A stretch of 64,000 nt of DNA from Antedon mediterranea. Its lineage: Eukaryota; Echinodermata; Crinoidea; Comatulida; Antedonidae. The position numbers and the translations under genes were made by a program. Positions 32,701 through 43,586 of the stretch are shown in pieces (position 1 is the first letter of the stretch; the number at the start of each line of letters is the position of its first letter). Location: positions 26,222,501 to 26,286,500 of the forward strand of contig NC_092672.1 of NCBI RefSeq assembly GCF_964355755.1. The letters run 5' to 3'. The notes beneath the pieces were generated by a model, which worked only from the letters and a program-made list of their open reading frames with translations, searched no databases and was not told the origin of the DNA.

Positions 32701-35700
32701 TCAATTTTCTGTGTCTGTGAATTACATGTACAACATTTTTAAAATGCGTTTTTTTTTTAAATATTCTTGTATTATTTTGTTGACATAATATATTTCGTTA
32801 TGCATTATCAATGGATTTTGTCTGATTTGCCAATAAACTTGTAAATCGTTCCAGCATTAGGGCCTATATTAGCTGAAGAATTAGGCCGATAAATGACATG
32901 TCAAAAATATGAAATATGATACATAAAAAAAAATGATATCGAAGAAACCCTGTGTGTGGCGGTAAGGGCATGCAGCTATCAACATTGTTAGAACGGGTGT
33001 AGATATTGAAATATAAAAATAGACAGCTATATCAACACCGGCTGTAGTGTTTAATAGATTGTATCTTTTGATAATATTGTTTGCATGCAACAGACCAGAG
33101 GACCATACTAATATATTCTTTATTTGAAGGAATGAAAGAAAAATGGAAAAACATTGGAAACTGGCATACAAAATACTAAACAGAAGAAGACATTAATTAA
33201 ATTATTAAAAAGTGTATGCACATTACGCCTAATATGGTATAATTTCAAATATGAAATAGATTATTGGTACGGTATCGTGAATAAATCACGAATTATTTAA
33301 ACTTAGAAATACAATAAAATCAGATCTCTGCAACTATATACCCACTTATTTATTATTACCACAGATTATAGTTTTTTACGTATAATGTGAGGAAGGGAGC
33401 TTATGCAATTTTCTATTAGATATTTGATCGAGATATAAATATAGGCCTACCAAGCTTATAGCTAAGAAAAATATTAGTCATTACTGAATGTACATACAAA
33501 TTATTTTCCATTTGTGTTGAAACCTTAAACAATTTGAATAATGGTCTTGCAGTTAGTGTGGGATGAGGAAATACACGGCGAAAAAAAAGTAATTGACTTC
33601 CTATGGTGATTTTTTTTAAATTCAAAATCATAGTTTTAAGATTGGTGCCCACTTAAACACATCGCAATGACGTAGGCCTACGGCAAGTGAGTTGACCAAT
33701 CAGAAGCGGCAGTTCGGATGATCCAGGGCATCCTGAATTGTCTCCTTATTACTTGCGGCGCGCTTAGGTCATTAAGTTGCGTCAAGTGGGGGCCAAGCTT
33801 GAATGATCAGTGCTAAACTTCTGTAATATTTCAGTCAGTGTTTCTTGTTTTCTTGTTTACTGTATTTTGACAGGAAACGCTACATTTCATGTAGAAGTAT
33901 AACTCAATGCGTTATATAGTTGGCACACATTACCATGCTATTTAATGCAGTCTCGTATCTTGAGCCAGGTCTACATTAGGCCTAAATACGAGAAGTAGGT
34001 CGATAAATGTACATTATTCACCACATGATTTCGACTTTCAAAAGGTGTTTTTATTCAATTCTTAAAGCCTGCATAAAATACTTTGCTTGACATTAATACA
34101 TTTTTACCCAATTTGTTCTCCTTATTTGACAGATTAGCAGCTGTGAGCAATCGCGTTAAAATGTACGATTATTTTGCATTATTCTTTGTTAGTAAAATTG
34201 AGTTAAAATAGTCCAATATCCTTGGAACTATTATTAGTTGCTTGGATCAAGTCATGTGACAAGTACCCATGACCTTACAAAAAAAAAAGGATCATACACT
34301 ATTTGGATTAATTTGTATATTAGTTATCTATTTAAATTCAAATATTAATCCTAATTCATTTAAATAACTGTTAGTGGTGTGTAAATTTATAATCGATAGT
34401 GGTTAATTTAGTGAATGATTATTTTGTATTATTCGTTGATGGTTTAAACGATTGGATAGAAATCAATTAATATCCTGGAAAAAAAAGTATAATGCAAGGT
34501 AACACGACGCAGGCCTCCTTATAATTCACACAAAGAGAGTCATGTACCTAAATACTAAATTGTAATGCAATAATGTGTACATTTAACACAGTGCTCTTGG
34601 GGTTTTTAAAAATATTATAGAACATTTGGGATATGTGCTGCGTCATATACGAAAGTCTATAAAATGATTTTATTTGCAGTGCTTACTAATTGTAACATCC
34701 CTAAGAGGAAACTCTTGGAGGTTTGGTTGGATTTGATGCTGTCAAACGTATTCATTGACGTTGCAGTTGTATTATTTTGTTGTATTAATATCCGAATCAA
34801 TAGTCGCAATTTAAAGGTTCCATAAAAACGTAAATATGCAAATAATATTGAAATAGCAAATTACAATCTATCCTTAATAACACCCTATAAAAGATCATTT
34901 AGGTGTTTTTATTTTTAATCACTGAAAATACCAATTTTTTTAGGTACGATAATCTAACGTGAAAATACACGTAATATGGATAGAACATTTCTGAAATTAT
35001 GTTCGTTTTGTTTGTTCACACGTAAAGCATAATAAGGCTGGCGTAACATACGCCTGACGTGCGTGTGAACAAGGCAGAGGCGTAGTTGTCATACATCGTG
35101 ACATGCATTATGGGCATGTTGAATCTGTGAATCAATAGTCTACATTAATAGAAATAACCAATGCAGAATTGTGCATAACATTGTCTCCTCTCGACTTAAT
35201 TCCACGGCTTTCATTTCGTTTAGGCTACTCCAGAGAACATTGATTTATGAGTGTATCACATGAATAAGTTACATGCATTTATGTAAATCCAAATGATTTG
35301 TAGATAATTTATCAAGAATAAGGCACGTTGGTCATTACATTTTGAATACGCATATTATTATATATTATTTGAAATCTATATTTGAAACATGGCACGCTTC
35401 TTTTAAAAAAAATGTAAACTAGAATATTAACAAGAAAGTATGTACAAAAGTAAAATTCGAACTGAAATATCACGATGTCAATTCAGTAGGCATATTAAAC
35501 AATTATTATTTTATATTATTTAAAAACAATTAAGATGTAAGTATTTTGTTGATAAAATAACACCGTGTTATGTAGTTGGCTTACGTACGGTAGATAATAG
35601 TTCAGGCCTACATTCCATACAACTTAACTAACCATTTACTTTATTCAGGGTGATGTATAATTATCAATGAACCATGTAGAGTGTTTACCATTAAATGTCC

Positions 35701-38700
35701 AGAATAGGAATTGATACTGTGACAAGACATGGCTGATAGAGTTACACAAATATGTTATAGACCTACCTCTATTCCCAAAGGGTCATGCGATCTCTGTTCA
35801 TCCATTCATAGTTTTTTTAACATGAAAGGAACCGTTACCAGCTGTAAGGGTAATTTATTCTATACATGATCTCTACCAAAATATGAAATCCCACAAGGTC
35901 ACGACAAATACATTTACATGTTATTTGTTCTTTCATTCCACGTGATATAGTAGATTTTTTAGGTTTTTTCTTGTATATTGTTATTGATTGATAGTGACAA
36001 AAATGAGTAATAAAAGAACGAACGTAGCATACGAGAGACAGATTTATGAGAATACGCTACATAGCACATTCTATTATTGAATTCATCAGCTATCCCTAGA
36101 CGTTATTGTATTATGTTATAAATCAAAATAATTTTCCATCATCATCATAATATGGTGACTTAAGAAAAATAAGTGGGAAAATATTGTTTTTGTTTAAATA
36201 AAAGTTGAAGGTAGATTACCAAGTGTTTTTAGAAAGACAATCATCAAAAATACTTTGGTGAAATTGAGTGTTTGTTTCATAGGTTAGATAAATTAAATAG
36301 CATTAATTTTAAATCTAGCAAAAAAACAAAACCGAAGGTAAAAGCTGTGTAAAAAACAACAAAACAGTCAAGTTAGTTTTTTTTAAGATTAAAGTTTATT
36401 TTAGTAGTGTTTTTTTAAAGGAATGTTTAAATATATTAAGTAATATCTGGGTTGTAATACAAATAGTGTTTACAAACCAGATGAATAATTACAAGTAATT
36501 TAATTCATGATGAATGATGATCAGTTCTTACCTAGTACAATACAATTAATTTGTATTGAAGGAACTACAAATAGGATCTAATTTCAAGTTCAAAGACATC
36601 GAATAAAGGCACGTATGATACGCACGATAAACAACGAAAACCCCAGACATTAAATTGCTGCTGATTTCTACATTTCTTCCTACATACCTTTAACTGACGA
36701 TAGATAAAACTGACAGACGAAAACCCAGTCACTTGGGATTCAGCTCTATTGTTTCCTGTATACTATTAACAGTTGAAAACAACTTGCTACAAATAGTACT
36801 TCCATATTTAAGAAGCGAGACATAAATTGTCTGAAAGAATGTGTACTAGACAGATACAACATGGAACTATATAACTCATGGTTTAGATTCTTAATTTTCT
36901 CTAATAAGGCATAGACACGTTCGTAACAAATACAAGGCACAACGAAGACATTTACTATGGTGTTTTGTTTTACGGTCCCCTTATCTACTTTCTAACTACC
37001 CAACTATGTATTTATTGTATTAAATTAAATACTGTTTTTGTAAAATAATTTAGTAACAAACTAACTGCACAGTTTGGCGGATCGGATTTAAGAATGGACC
37101 AAACATTTCGGGAAGTACAATTGTATGCGAAGTTAATACATTGTGTTAACGGCAGACTTCATTTAAAAATATAGGCATATAGACACTCAAGTACTGTACC
37201 CTCAATATTTCAAGGTTCTGCATCCACCATTAAATTCCCCTCACCACATTTTAAAATTGTTATTGGCTCCTATATTCACAGATAATTGAGTTAATACGCC
37301 TACAGATTTTTTTTTTTTTAATTGAGAAAAGACATCTTTTTTACTACTAGGCCTAAGTGTTATATGGCAAGACAAATACAATGTATATAATATACATTGT
37401 ATTTGTCTTGCCTTTTCAAAAATACGTCAATGAAATTAGCCCTGGTGAAAGAATAGTGCTTTGATTACTTTACATAATTTTTTGCTAATAGTTACGTAAT
37501 TTCCGAATGATATTCTTCATATTTCTCAACGAAGATCAGTCTTATCGTGTTTACAGAGTGCAACGTTGTTGTTTTAAATTACGTTTCGAATTGTGTTTAT
37601 TTCTGACGGGAATACAACTGCCTCAGTATATAATTATGTAATATCGAGTTGTGCTTTTATATATTAACATCCGCAAGCACTGACGTCTTTGATTATGTAT
37701 TTTACTGTATGCTAATGCTATTTAATAAATGTTAATGCTTTCTGGATTAAATTAAAATAATCCTGTCATATTAACTTACTTATATTTGCACTTTTTATTC
37801 ACGATATTTATTCCCATAATACTGAATGTGTTAATTTATTATAGTTCAAAATAAACATTAACAAATGTAGTATGAACTTAACGAGTCATTCAGTTGGTAT
37901 TCATGAGTTCAGTGGAAATGGTCACATGTATGTGATAATGACAACATGTACATCTATAATTAGCAATGTTTATATAAAAGTGAAGAAGTCACGACACCAA
38001 CCACCCTCATTGCCACAATATTCATCAACTAACTAACTAATACCGTATTTATTCGAATAATGGCCCCGGTGCGTTTGTTCAGCAGGGTTTTTTAAGGGGG
38101 TTATTCAGGACAGGTGTTTATTTTTTGGGTGTAATATTGTACCGTAACATGTATAATCAAATAAATTCCCTCGAGATATAAAATAAATACAACACAATTA
38201 ATATCAAAAAGGGATAAAATACAGTAATATTAAAATTGTATCAAAATGGATTCTATACAAATACTGTAGAAATACGTTGTAATACAATATGTATATGGAT
38301 GTGGCGGGCCATTATTTCGAGGAAATAAATACCGTAATACGGTAAACGTACGGGGATTAATTCAAGGGGGTGGGTGTTTATTATTCGGATAAACATGCTA
38401 TGTATGTTGAATACTATTCTAAAATCATGTATTTAAATTTCCATAACAAATCAAAATGTCATGAGCCTATACGGTAAATCCTAAATGAAATGTAAATTAG
38501 GCAGCGAAGGACTGATTTCATGTCCTCATTATTATGGATGCTGATGCTGTTGATACTATTTTTCTATTTAATTATAAAACATTATATTCGAACTTATGTT
38601 TTATGTAAAATATTTGTTGAGGAATATTTTGGCTAAAATCGAAAAAAAAAAACAATATAATATGTCGCGGTAATGTGGTGTAATCCAGATTGTCTGAATG

Positions 38701-39136
38701 CTATTTTTACCAACCATATAGCCTTTAGGCAGGATCCAGACATTACAATACGGTACATTGAATAGGATAGGGCTTACATACAGTACAGTTACTGCTACAC
38801 ATCATAGTTAGATCAGGCCTTGTAGATAGATAATCAGTGCTTTGATAGAGCACTGTAGGCCTATTATCATTTATCTGTTTATCATTGCGTAATAATATTT
38901 TGAAATACATCAAACAAACTTATTATGTTACATTACATAAAAAAGAACATCAATTGATCGAATAGTCCCTGTCTGTGGCTGTGCATACGTTATTGCATGC
39001 AACTTGAAAACATCCAAGAGTAAGTTGAACTTACCGTTACATCCCGTTCTATATGTTGTGAGAAACTGATTATATTCCCAGAGGAGAAAAACGGCAATAT
39101 AATAATGTGTAGACACAGCAGTAGGAGGTCCATCAT
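11930..39136 (-). CDS. Secreted astacin-EGF-CUB-CTLD-TSP1-FTP-CTLD metalloprotease
   Basis: Seventeen exons in transcript order: 39136-39035, 30192-30057, 22516-22387, 21632-21563, 20906-20715, 20179-20053, 19570-19442, 18926-18829, 18132-18011, 16939-16803, 16529-16278, 15737-15597, 15211-14948, 14330-14244, 13927-13709, 12910-12677, 12060-11930. Every junction keeps phase and the total is 2571 nt (856 residues plus stop). Order: signal peptide 1-24; short propeptide with LQDDIS, a likely aspartate-switch variant of FxGD; RSTRK processing site; astacin 58-252 with HELGHAIGLHHEQER zinc motif (H152, E153, H156, H162) and SIMHY Met-turn (Y207); EGF; CUB; C-type lectin 1; TSP1; fucolectin-type FTP; C-type lectin 2; stop after CETL. 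The protease part resembles the BMP1/tolloid and hatching-protease group. It should act outside the cell as a zinc endopeptidase directed by glycan- or matrix-binding modules. Exon 1 is the least certain part, and the acceptor of 15737-15597 is poor in pyrimidines. Confidence 0.85.
12450..12475. repeat. Short hairpin in the last intron of the astacin gene
   Basis: GGGAAAAGTGA and TCACTTTTCCC pair perfectly (11 bp) across a four-base loop. Confidence 0.6.
13709..15211 (-). CDS. Astacin exons 13-15: TSP1 and fucolectin (FTP) domains
   Basis: Exon 15211-14948 holds a thrombospondin type 1 repeat (WEEWESCSVTCNGGTQKRTR) fused directly to the start of an FTP/F5-8C-like domain (ALNKPATQSSTL, AVDGN, GACSRT). 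Exon 14330-14244 has HQWEPWWKVDLGKTLL. Exon 13927-13709 has VGAIIRIGN, GRYVSIQLEKK and LCEVQVY. These are the hallmark strands of eel-fucolectin/tachylectin-4-type domains, which usually bind fucose. I did not verify the His and two Arg fucose ligands. Confidence 0.88.
15345..15534. mobile_element. MITE-like element (CAGACGAGCGGTAAC ends)
   Basis: The ends AAGGTCAATTTACACAGACG and its diverged complement (with CCGTTACCGCTCGTCTATG) face each other over about 190 bp. A TA follows the right end; the left target base has changed. Non-coding, in an intron of the astacin gene (between 15211 and 15597). Confidence 0.7.
15597..16529 (-). CDS. Astacin exons 11-12: C-type lectin domain 1
   Basis: Exon 16529-16278 encodes the first half (CYTFIDKQLAWHEADNLC, GRLFWIGM, RWQWI). 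Exon 15737-15597 encodes the second (DTGCVVVSVYGKWNNIKC, ICE). The sugar-site positions read QPT and WNN in place of the QPD/EPN and WND of Ca-dependent lectins, so sugar binding is uncertain. The exon 12 acceptor (AATAAAAAG) lacks a pyrimidine tract. Confidence 0.85.
15897..15956. repeat. Inverted repeat around CCACGTAT
   Basis: CCACGTATATTTAGTT and AACTAAAATACGTGG form about 15-bp imperfect arms around a 28-base loop. It lies in the intron within lectin domain 1. Confidence 0.6.
16803..18926 (-). CDS. Astacin exons 8-10: CUB domain
   Basis: Exons 18926-18829, 18132-18011 and 16939-16803 encode GTLSSPNYPEAYSNKGDCLW, then PGQKIRLSFKTFSLEDS with CKRDFVSV, then FKSDYTFQSTGFLATYRI. These are the N-terminal, middle and C-terminal signatures of a CUB domain. 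Junction phases are 0 and 2 inside the domain and 1 at both edges. Confidence 0.92.
17258..17436. mobile_element. MITE family 1 copy
   Basis: The ends GCGTGGTTCCCACTAG and its complement are flanked by TA (17256-17257 and 17437-17438). The interior repeats CGCAACGCAAGGACG blocks and the core GACCAATCACAAGCGATGG. It lies in the intron of the CUB domain. Confidence 0.85.
17490..17775 (+). mobile_element. Probable SINE/LINE 3' fragment with (AT)n tail
   Basis: A GC-richer stretch with GGGCCCTCGGGGAGGAGTCC and TTGACTGAAGATGTTACCC ends in about fifteen AT units and AAATAAATAA. This layout is typical of a short retroelement with a microsatellite tail. No family was identified, and the left border is a guess. 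Confidence 0.4.
17715..17745. repeat. (AT)n microsatellite
   Basis: About fifteen uninterrupted AT units close the preceding retroelement-like block. Confidence 0.9.
19442..19570 (-). CDS. Astacin exon 7: EGF-like domain
   Basis: This 129-nt phase 1-1 exon has cysteines in EGF order: DCAYKECKNNG, then YCSCICPPGFTGLLCEK. EGF then CUB after the protease is the usual order in BMP1-like and sea urchin SpAN/BP10-like astacins. Confidence 0.9.
20053..22516 (-). CDS. Astacin exons 3-6: catalytic domain
   Basis: Exons 22516-22387, 21632-21563, 20906-20715 and 20179-20053 encode IWEVKTCLRFVSY, then ISFFPGNGCSSSIGS, then GEQIISIGKKCANVLTVL running into HELGHAIGLHHEQERADRDK, then YDYNSIMHYKRNSFSVN, and the end MMVNRMYSC. 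All zinc ligands, the catalytic Glu, the Met-turn and cysteines are in place, so an active enzyme is expected. Confidence 0.93.
20318..20505. mobile_element. MITE-like element (AAGGCAATCAAA ends)
   Basis: GAGATCAAGGCAATCAAA near the left and TTTGATTGCCTTGATGAGATC near the right form terminal inverted repeats of about 30 bp with one small gap. It lies in the astacin intron between exons 5 and 6. No ORF is inside. Confidence 0.7.
21973..22277. mobile_element. 305-bp MITE (TTGTAACCAGGTTTG ends)
   Basis: The terminal inverted repeats (about 40 bp with a short indel) include TTTTCACACTTGCAAAA and TTGTAACCAGGTTTG, flanked by TA (21971-21972 and 22278-22279). A second inverted pair with TCTCGGGAGAAA lies inside. 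It is in the astacin intron between exons 3 and 4. Confidence 0.8.
22652..22700 (+). repeat. Fragment of the CGAC/TCGG repeat family
   Basis: AGTCGCGTGCAACGCGACTC and CTCACTATGTCGGTCGGT match one end of the larger copies at 43.5-51 kb. The element breaks off after two TCGG units. Confidence 0.7.
25617..25710. mobile_element. MITE family 1, truncated copy
   Basis: It starts with ATTCCCACTTGGACGC and keeps ACCAATCACAAGCGA, but loses the right terminus. It lies in astacin intron 2. Confidence 0.6.
28356..28485. mobile_element. MITE family 1, degenerate copy
   Basis: The core GACCAATCACAAGCGATGG and the right end (CGTCCTTGCGTTGCGTCCTA, then GGAACAAAGC) are clear; the left terminus is worn. TA follows at 28486-28487. 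Confidence 0.7.
30057..30192 (-). CDS. Astacin exon 2: propeptide and mature N-terminus
   Basis: It encodes EVGLQDDISKNESL, a basic RSTRK site, and ATLNPDRLWPGGIIPYII. The last part is the typical mature start of BMP1/tolloid-type astacins (W-P-x-G-x-I-P-Y). TTTAG acceptor, GTAGGG donor in phase 1. It joins the exon at 22516 across a 7.5-kb intron to give a continuous protease sequence. Confidence 0.88.
33639..33800. mobile_element. MITE family 1, diverged copy
   Basis: The ends AGATTGGTGCCCACTTAAAC and CAAGTGGGGGCCAAGCTT are inverted. The core reads GACCAATCAGAAGCGG. It lies in astacin intron 1. Confidence 0.65.
37366..37412. repeat. Perfect 47-bp palindrome
   Basis: Two 23-base arms beginning GGCAAGACAAATACAATG are exact complements around a single central A. 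No mismatch was seen. No coding context. Confidence 0.9.
38042..38396. mobile_element. MITE-like element (TTATTCGAATAAT ends)
   Basis: CCGTATTTATTCGAATAAT at the left and ATTATTCGGATAAACATG at the right are inverted, with G-rich runs just inside both ends. About 355 bp, non-coding, in astacin intron 1. Confidence 0.6.
39035..39136 (-). CDS. Candidate exon 1 of the astacin gene: signal peptide
   Basis: An ATG-ATG start opens 34 codons beginning MMDLLLLCLHIIILPFF, a good hydrophobic signal peptide, and ends at a strong GTAAGT donor in phase 0. The propeptide exon, 8.8 kb downstream in the gene, accepts in phase 0. The link rests on phase, strand and content only. A longer overlapping ORF in another frame (39133-39324) is probably incidental. 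Confidence 0.55.
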
Positions 39137-40174
39137 ATAATAAGATGCTGAGTTACACCCGCTCCGAGAGTCTTTAGCCGTCCTCCCTCGACCATGGTTT
39201 CCACACGACTGGCTGTCAAAAGATTGCTTCGCAAGTTAAAATACGGTTGCGAACCCGAGAATAACCCTGAATCTGACAACTGCAAAAATCCCGGTAGTAC
39301 AAGAGAGATTAATATCCTGAACAAGTAAATTTCCTATGAATGAAACACTAGATTTTGGAATGTGACGCGATTCGCGTCTCTGATTGGTTGAAATAATCTA
39401 GTAATTGTGTTCGTTATAATGAATGGCTTTTCTGCCGCTTTTCTGTGTCAAGTTTTAGATATGTATCGTATTTGTATTAATGCTCTATTTAACTTGGACA
39501 ATATTTAAGGTGTGATGTCAAGTTTAAACCGATTAGAGAGATTTTAAATTTGATTTGGTTTTAAATGCATACCGTATTCTTTAAAATTAATTTTTGAGAT
39601 TGCATTGTTAAGTAAACAAGTGCTGTAAAAGACTCCGTATAACCCAGAAATGAGATGCATTAGATTAAATACATAACATTTAAATCTTTTCAGTAGGCCC
39701 TATGGTTATCGACTTCTGTGTTAAAGAATGGTGCGGATAGTTCTCCGTTGTCACAAAGGAAGGGGTTGTTCTACCAAATCCTACGGATGCATTGTTTTTT
39801 CTTGAATATAACTTCGAACTGAACTTAATTTATTTTATAGACACGTCCATACCAAGTACAGCTCTTCCATGAACCGTGCTCCCTCTCTTTAGAATAGTTT
39901 TGTTATGACATTATATAAACTATCTCAAGAAGGTTACACTATTATTTTGAGTTGAATTGTAGAGCATAGGTACTATTCGTCTGTAAAGAGTGTTTGTATT
40001 AGACAGATTAATTTTGTTATTTGTCATTATTGCAGTTAGTATGCCTGATATTGAACATACAAATTTAAGAGCGTTTTCCTAACATTGTAAGCTTATAGTA
40101 GTAGACCAGCAAACCTTTGTTTTGATTGACTGATTTCACAAACATCAACAACAAAAATGTTGATTATGTTTAGT

Positions 40175-40501
40175 AAACTAGTTTTAAACTTGTCTGTTAT
40201 GTTACTAACTAGTTTTAAACTTGTCTGTTATGTTACTAACTAGTTTAAAACGTGTCGGTTATGTTACTAACTAGTTTTAAACTTGTCTGTTATGTTACTA
40301 ACTAGTTTTAAACTTGTCTGTTATGTTACTAACTAGTTTAAAACGTGTCGGTTATGTTACTAACTAGTTTTAAACTTGTCTGTTATGTTACTAACTAGTT
40401 TAAAACGTGTCGGTTATGTTACTAACTAGTTTTAAACTTGTCTGTTATGTTACTAACTAGTTTAAAACGTGTCGGTTATGTTACTAACTAGTTTTAAACT
40501 T
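40175..40501. repeat. 31-bp minisatellite with two unit types
   Basis: Ten full 31-base units and a partial one. All share TAACTAGTTT at the start and TTATGTTAC at the end. Type A has TAAACTTGTCTG in the middle, type B AAAACGTGTCGG. The order is A A B A A B A B A B A(partial). Units within a type look identical (apart from the edge unit), implying recent expansion. Confidence 0.95.
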
Positions 40502-43500
40502 ATTGATGATTAAATACATAACCATCAAGCAAATTCATCATGAAAGGTATAGTAGTAACTAGCCTGCAAATGTTCATCTGGGAAATCTTAGCCTTCTTAT
40601 GAATTGAGCTAGTGCATGTAATTTCTAATCTTTTAAAGTGTGTCCAATCCAGATGTGAACATTTTGGCTTCTAATGTAGTCCGTTTCCTTTCTTTGCAGC
40701 AGCAGTATCATATTTACATGATCAGAGCTAATTTGCATACGGAATGATCATATCTTTAATATGGTGTCAGTTCCCTCAATTAAAATAAAGATAACTGCCT
40801 GAGCATGCGCAATAGTAAATATTTATTTCTCGGTGTTTCAAGATTCAAGATATATTACGGTCATACAGAAAAGGTAATTAACTAAAAGTGGATATTTATT
40901 ACCGAAAACACAGAGTGGTCCTATATGTTCCAATGACCGGATGAAAAGGACCAATACTGCTACTCTCCATGACTAGATTAGTGGAGCTCTATAGAGTTAA
41001 GATGGTATGTTATGAGAGACATGTATAAGTTACTTTTATTTCAAAAACGAAATTCAGAATTATCTTATGTCCGCAGTAGAAAAAATCCCTGACTTATAAG
41101 GTAATTACGGTACACAAGCTTAATTGCTTAATAAGAACCTTAACATGCGTGCTGTTCCGGAGGACGACTGTTTAGGGCCTAAGAATCTATCTAGTAAATG
41201 CATAATTAGAACTGATGAATGAAGTATATTGGGTTGTTCCATTTTGATATTACTATATCGACTCTTTTGTAATTACTTCTATTTTGTGTTGCACAGTTGG
41301 TTGAAAATACTTGTGGTAATTACTAGGCGGTCATGCGCATTTTGATAATAATATGTTCTCTGAAACTGCAAGAAACTAGTGAATATAGTAACTATTACAT
41401 GTCTAGACAAACAAATAATAGCAGCCGTACGATTGTCTGAATTATAAACACAGAGAGTATAGGCCTACACCGTTATGGTTAATGGTCAGACAATAGTTAT
41501 TTGGTGTCTACAGTGAAACTTTAATCTTCTTTTATAATTTACAATTATGTGTTATTGGGTAGGTATTAAATTAAAATTGTTTTTATTCTGTGTTAGTGTT
41601 TATTATGATATGAGATCTGCCACATTCAGTGGCGGATCCAGGATTTATTTAGTTTTGTTAATGGAAAGATAAAATTGTAATATGAAAATCTGAACTACCT
41701 CTAATGCTCTATCGTGCATTGTAGAAGTTTTTAAAAAGAGGGCGGTAACAGATGAAAGTGTATTGGTCAGATGTTTTACCTAAGTCTGATAACGTCATTA
41801 TGTACTGAATACACAATAGTTTGACCTACGTTCATTAGCGTTAACACCGTACGATCTTTTTTGTAGATATTTCAATTTTTAATTATATTTGACCTTGTGA
41901 CAAAATAGTGACGGGTTTTAGAAAACTCTTAAGGATAAATGAGTAAATTCGGGGTCACTGAATCACCGGAAAGTGGTCATTCAGATATATAATATTCTGT
42001 AGAAGTAATAATACTAATCGAACATTAGAGAAGAACTATAATTTTGAATAGATTTAATAACGAATATAAGAAATAGTCTTAGTGTTTATAGGTATAATCA
42101 TCATAATTATCAATAACTATTATAAACAAAACCTATGACTTTTTTTTAAATGCAATAACTTCAGTTACGTAGATATATTAATTCCTTTAAACATTGATTT
42201 TTATTTAGGCCTATATTGGGAATCAGCAACCATTTTAATTATAAGAACAATACATTTTTAATTTATGCAAGATTGTATTTTTAAATATCTATTAAATATT
42301 GTATATTGTACAAATTACAGTATAGTCCTATTTGTTAATACTATTCTAAATATTTAATTTTTTGTCTAGCGTTAAAGGATAATCACCAATGATAGCTCAC
42401 CACTTATTTTATTCACTGACAAAAATAAAAAATAAAAAACAATATATATTATTATTATGTTTATTTTATATTGCAATCTGATTACGCTGATGTTATTTTA
42501 AACACTAATGATTTCTTTTTATAACACCGTGTGCAATGATTTGAAACGAATGTGACTGAACAAGTTCAACATGTTATAAAAGCCTGTATTATAAGATATT
42601 AATTTATCCTCACCGAGTAGGCCTAATAAATATTTCTACTATCCACTAGTACCTAATTTCTTAATTTTAATAGGATTTATTTTGGTTTTAACCTCCTCCA
42701 GGCCTCAAGATTAATTAACTCATCAATGGAGAGGAGCAGTGTAATTGGTCATAGCTTGGCAAACATCCGCACAGAATAGACCTAACCAATCTGACATTTC
42801 CTAAATTAATCGTCATATAACATTAACATTGAACACTAAATTTGAGTGATATGAATCATGATATACCACTCAATGCCACGTATTAATAATAATTATACTT
42901 CAAAATCGTTTTCTCCAACACTCACATAGTTCATTGATTATCGAATATGTATCAGTGATATTTAGGGTTTATGAAGACATGACCCATGACCTATGGCTTC
43001 ATATAAGGGTTCAATTCACATACGTTTGATTTACCCATTTTTGTCAAATCTTCGGATCTAATTTTGTCGATTCTGGTCTAGAACGACCTTGTATTCTGCT
43101 ACACGTGCGTGTTTGATGTATCGTCGCAAAAAATGGACGGCGACTTGGGCAAATGATGTAATGTATAATTTACACAAGTCCTAGTTCTATAAGTCGTCGC
43201 AGGCTCCCTCCTATATCTTTATTATTCATCTGTACTAAGGTTTAGTTCTCATACTACTAGGAACATGGTTATCCGTATTAAATGTGTTACCTGTTTCACT
43301 TTCAACTAACTTTTGCCTGTATTACATTAACATTATTACCACTTCTGAGTGACATTTTTAGTGTCCTCAATATTTTCCTTTAAACCAACATGGTAACTAA
43401 TTTGGAGTGATATGAATCATAATTCATTAATTGATTGTTTCTTATAATAATTATTCTTGTTATCAATCACGATTTTTGTTTTCAATATGTTGGCCTACTT

Positions 43501-43586
43501 CGTGATTGTACATGATTTTTCTAGTTAGTTTGGTTGAAATTTTCTGCAGTAATGACTTTCATGACGCCAACTTCCAATTATTATTA

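Larger units (their letters stand above)
30193..39034. other. Astacin intron 1 (8.8 kb)
   Basis: Long AT-rich intron, if the signal-peptide exon is correct. It contains a diverged MITE family 1 copy (33639-33800), a perfect 47-bp palindrome (37366-37412), and a MITE-like element (38042-38396). Many TAGGCCTA sites are present. No other exon was recognised. Confidence 0.5.

Noticed and set aside
39133-39324. 63-codon ORF beginning MFRILISLVLPG as the astacin first exon
   Set aside because: It has a signal-like start, but its frame runs into a stop without a usable donor. The overlapping MMDLLLL frame ends at a strong phase-0 donor.
40175-40501. Regular direct repeats resembling a CRISPR array
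   Set aside because: Units are contiguous with no unique spacers, and the context is animal DNA. It is a minisatellite.
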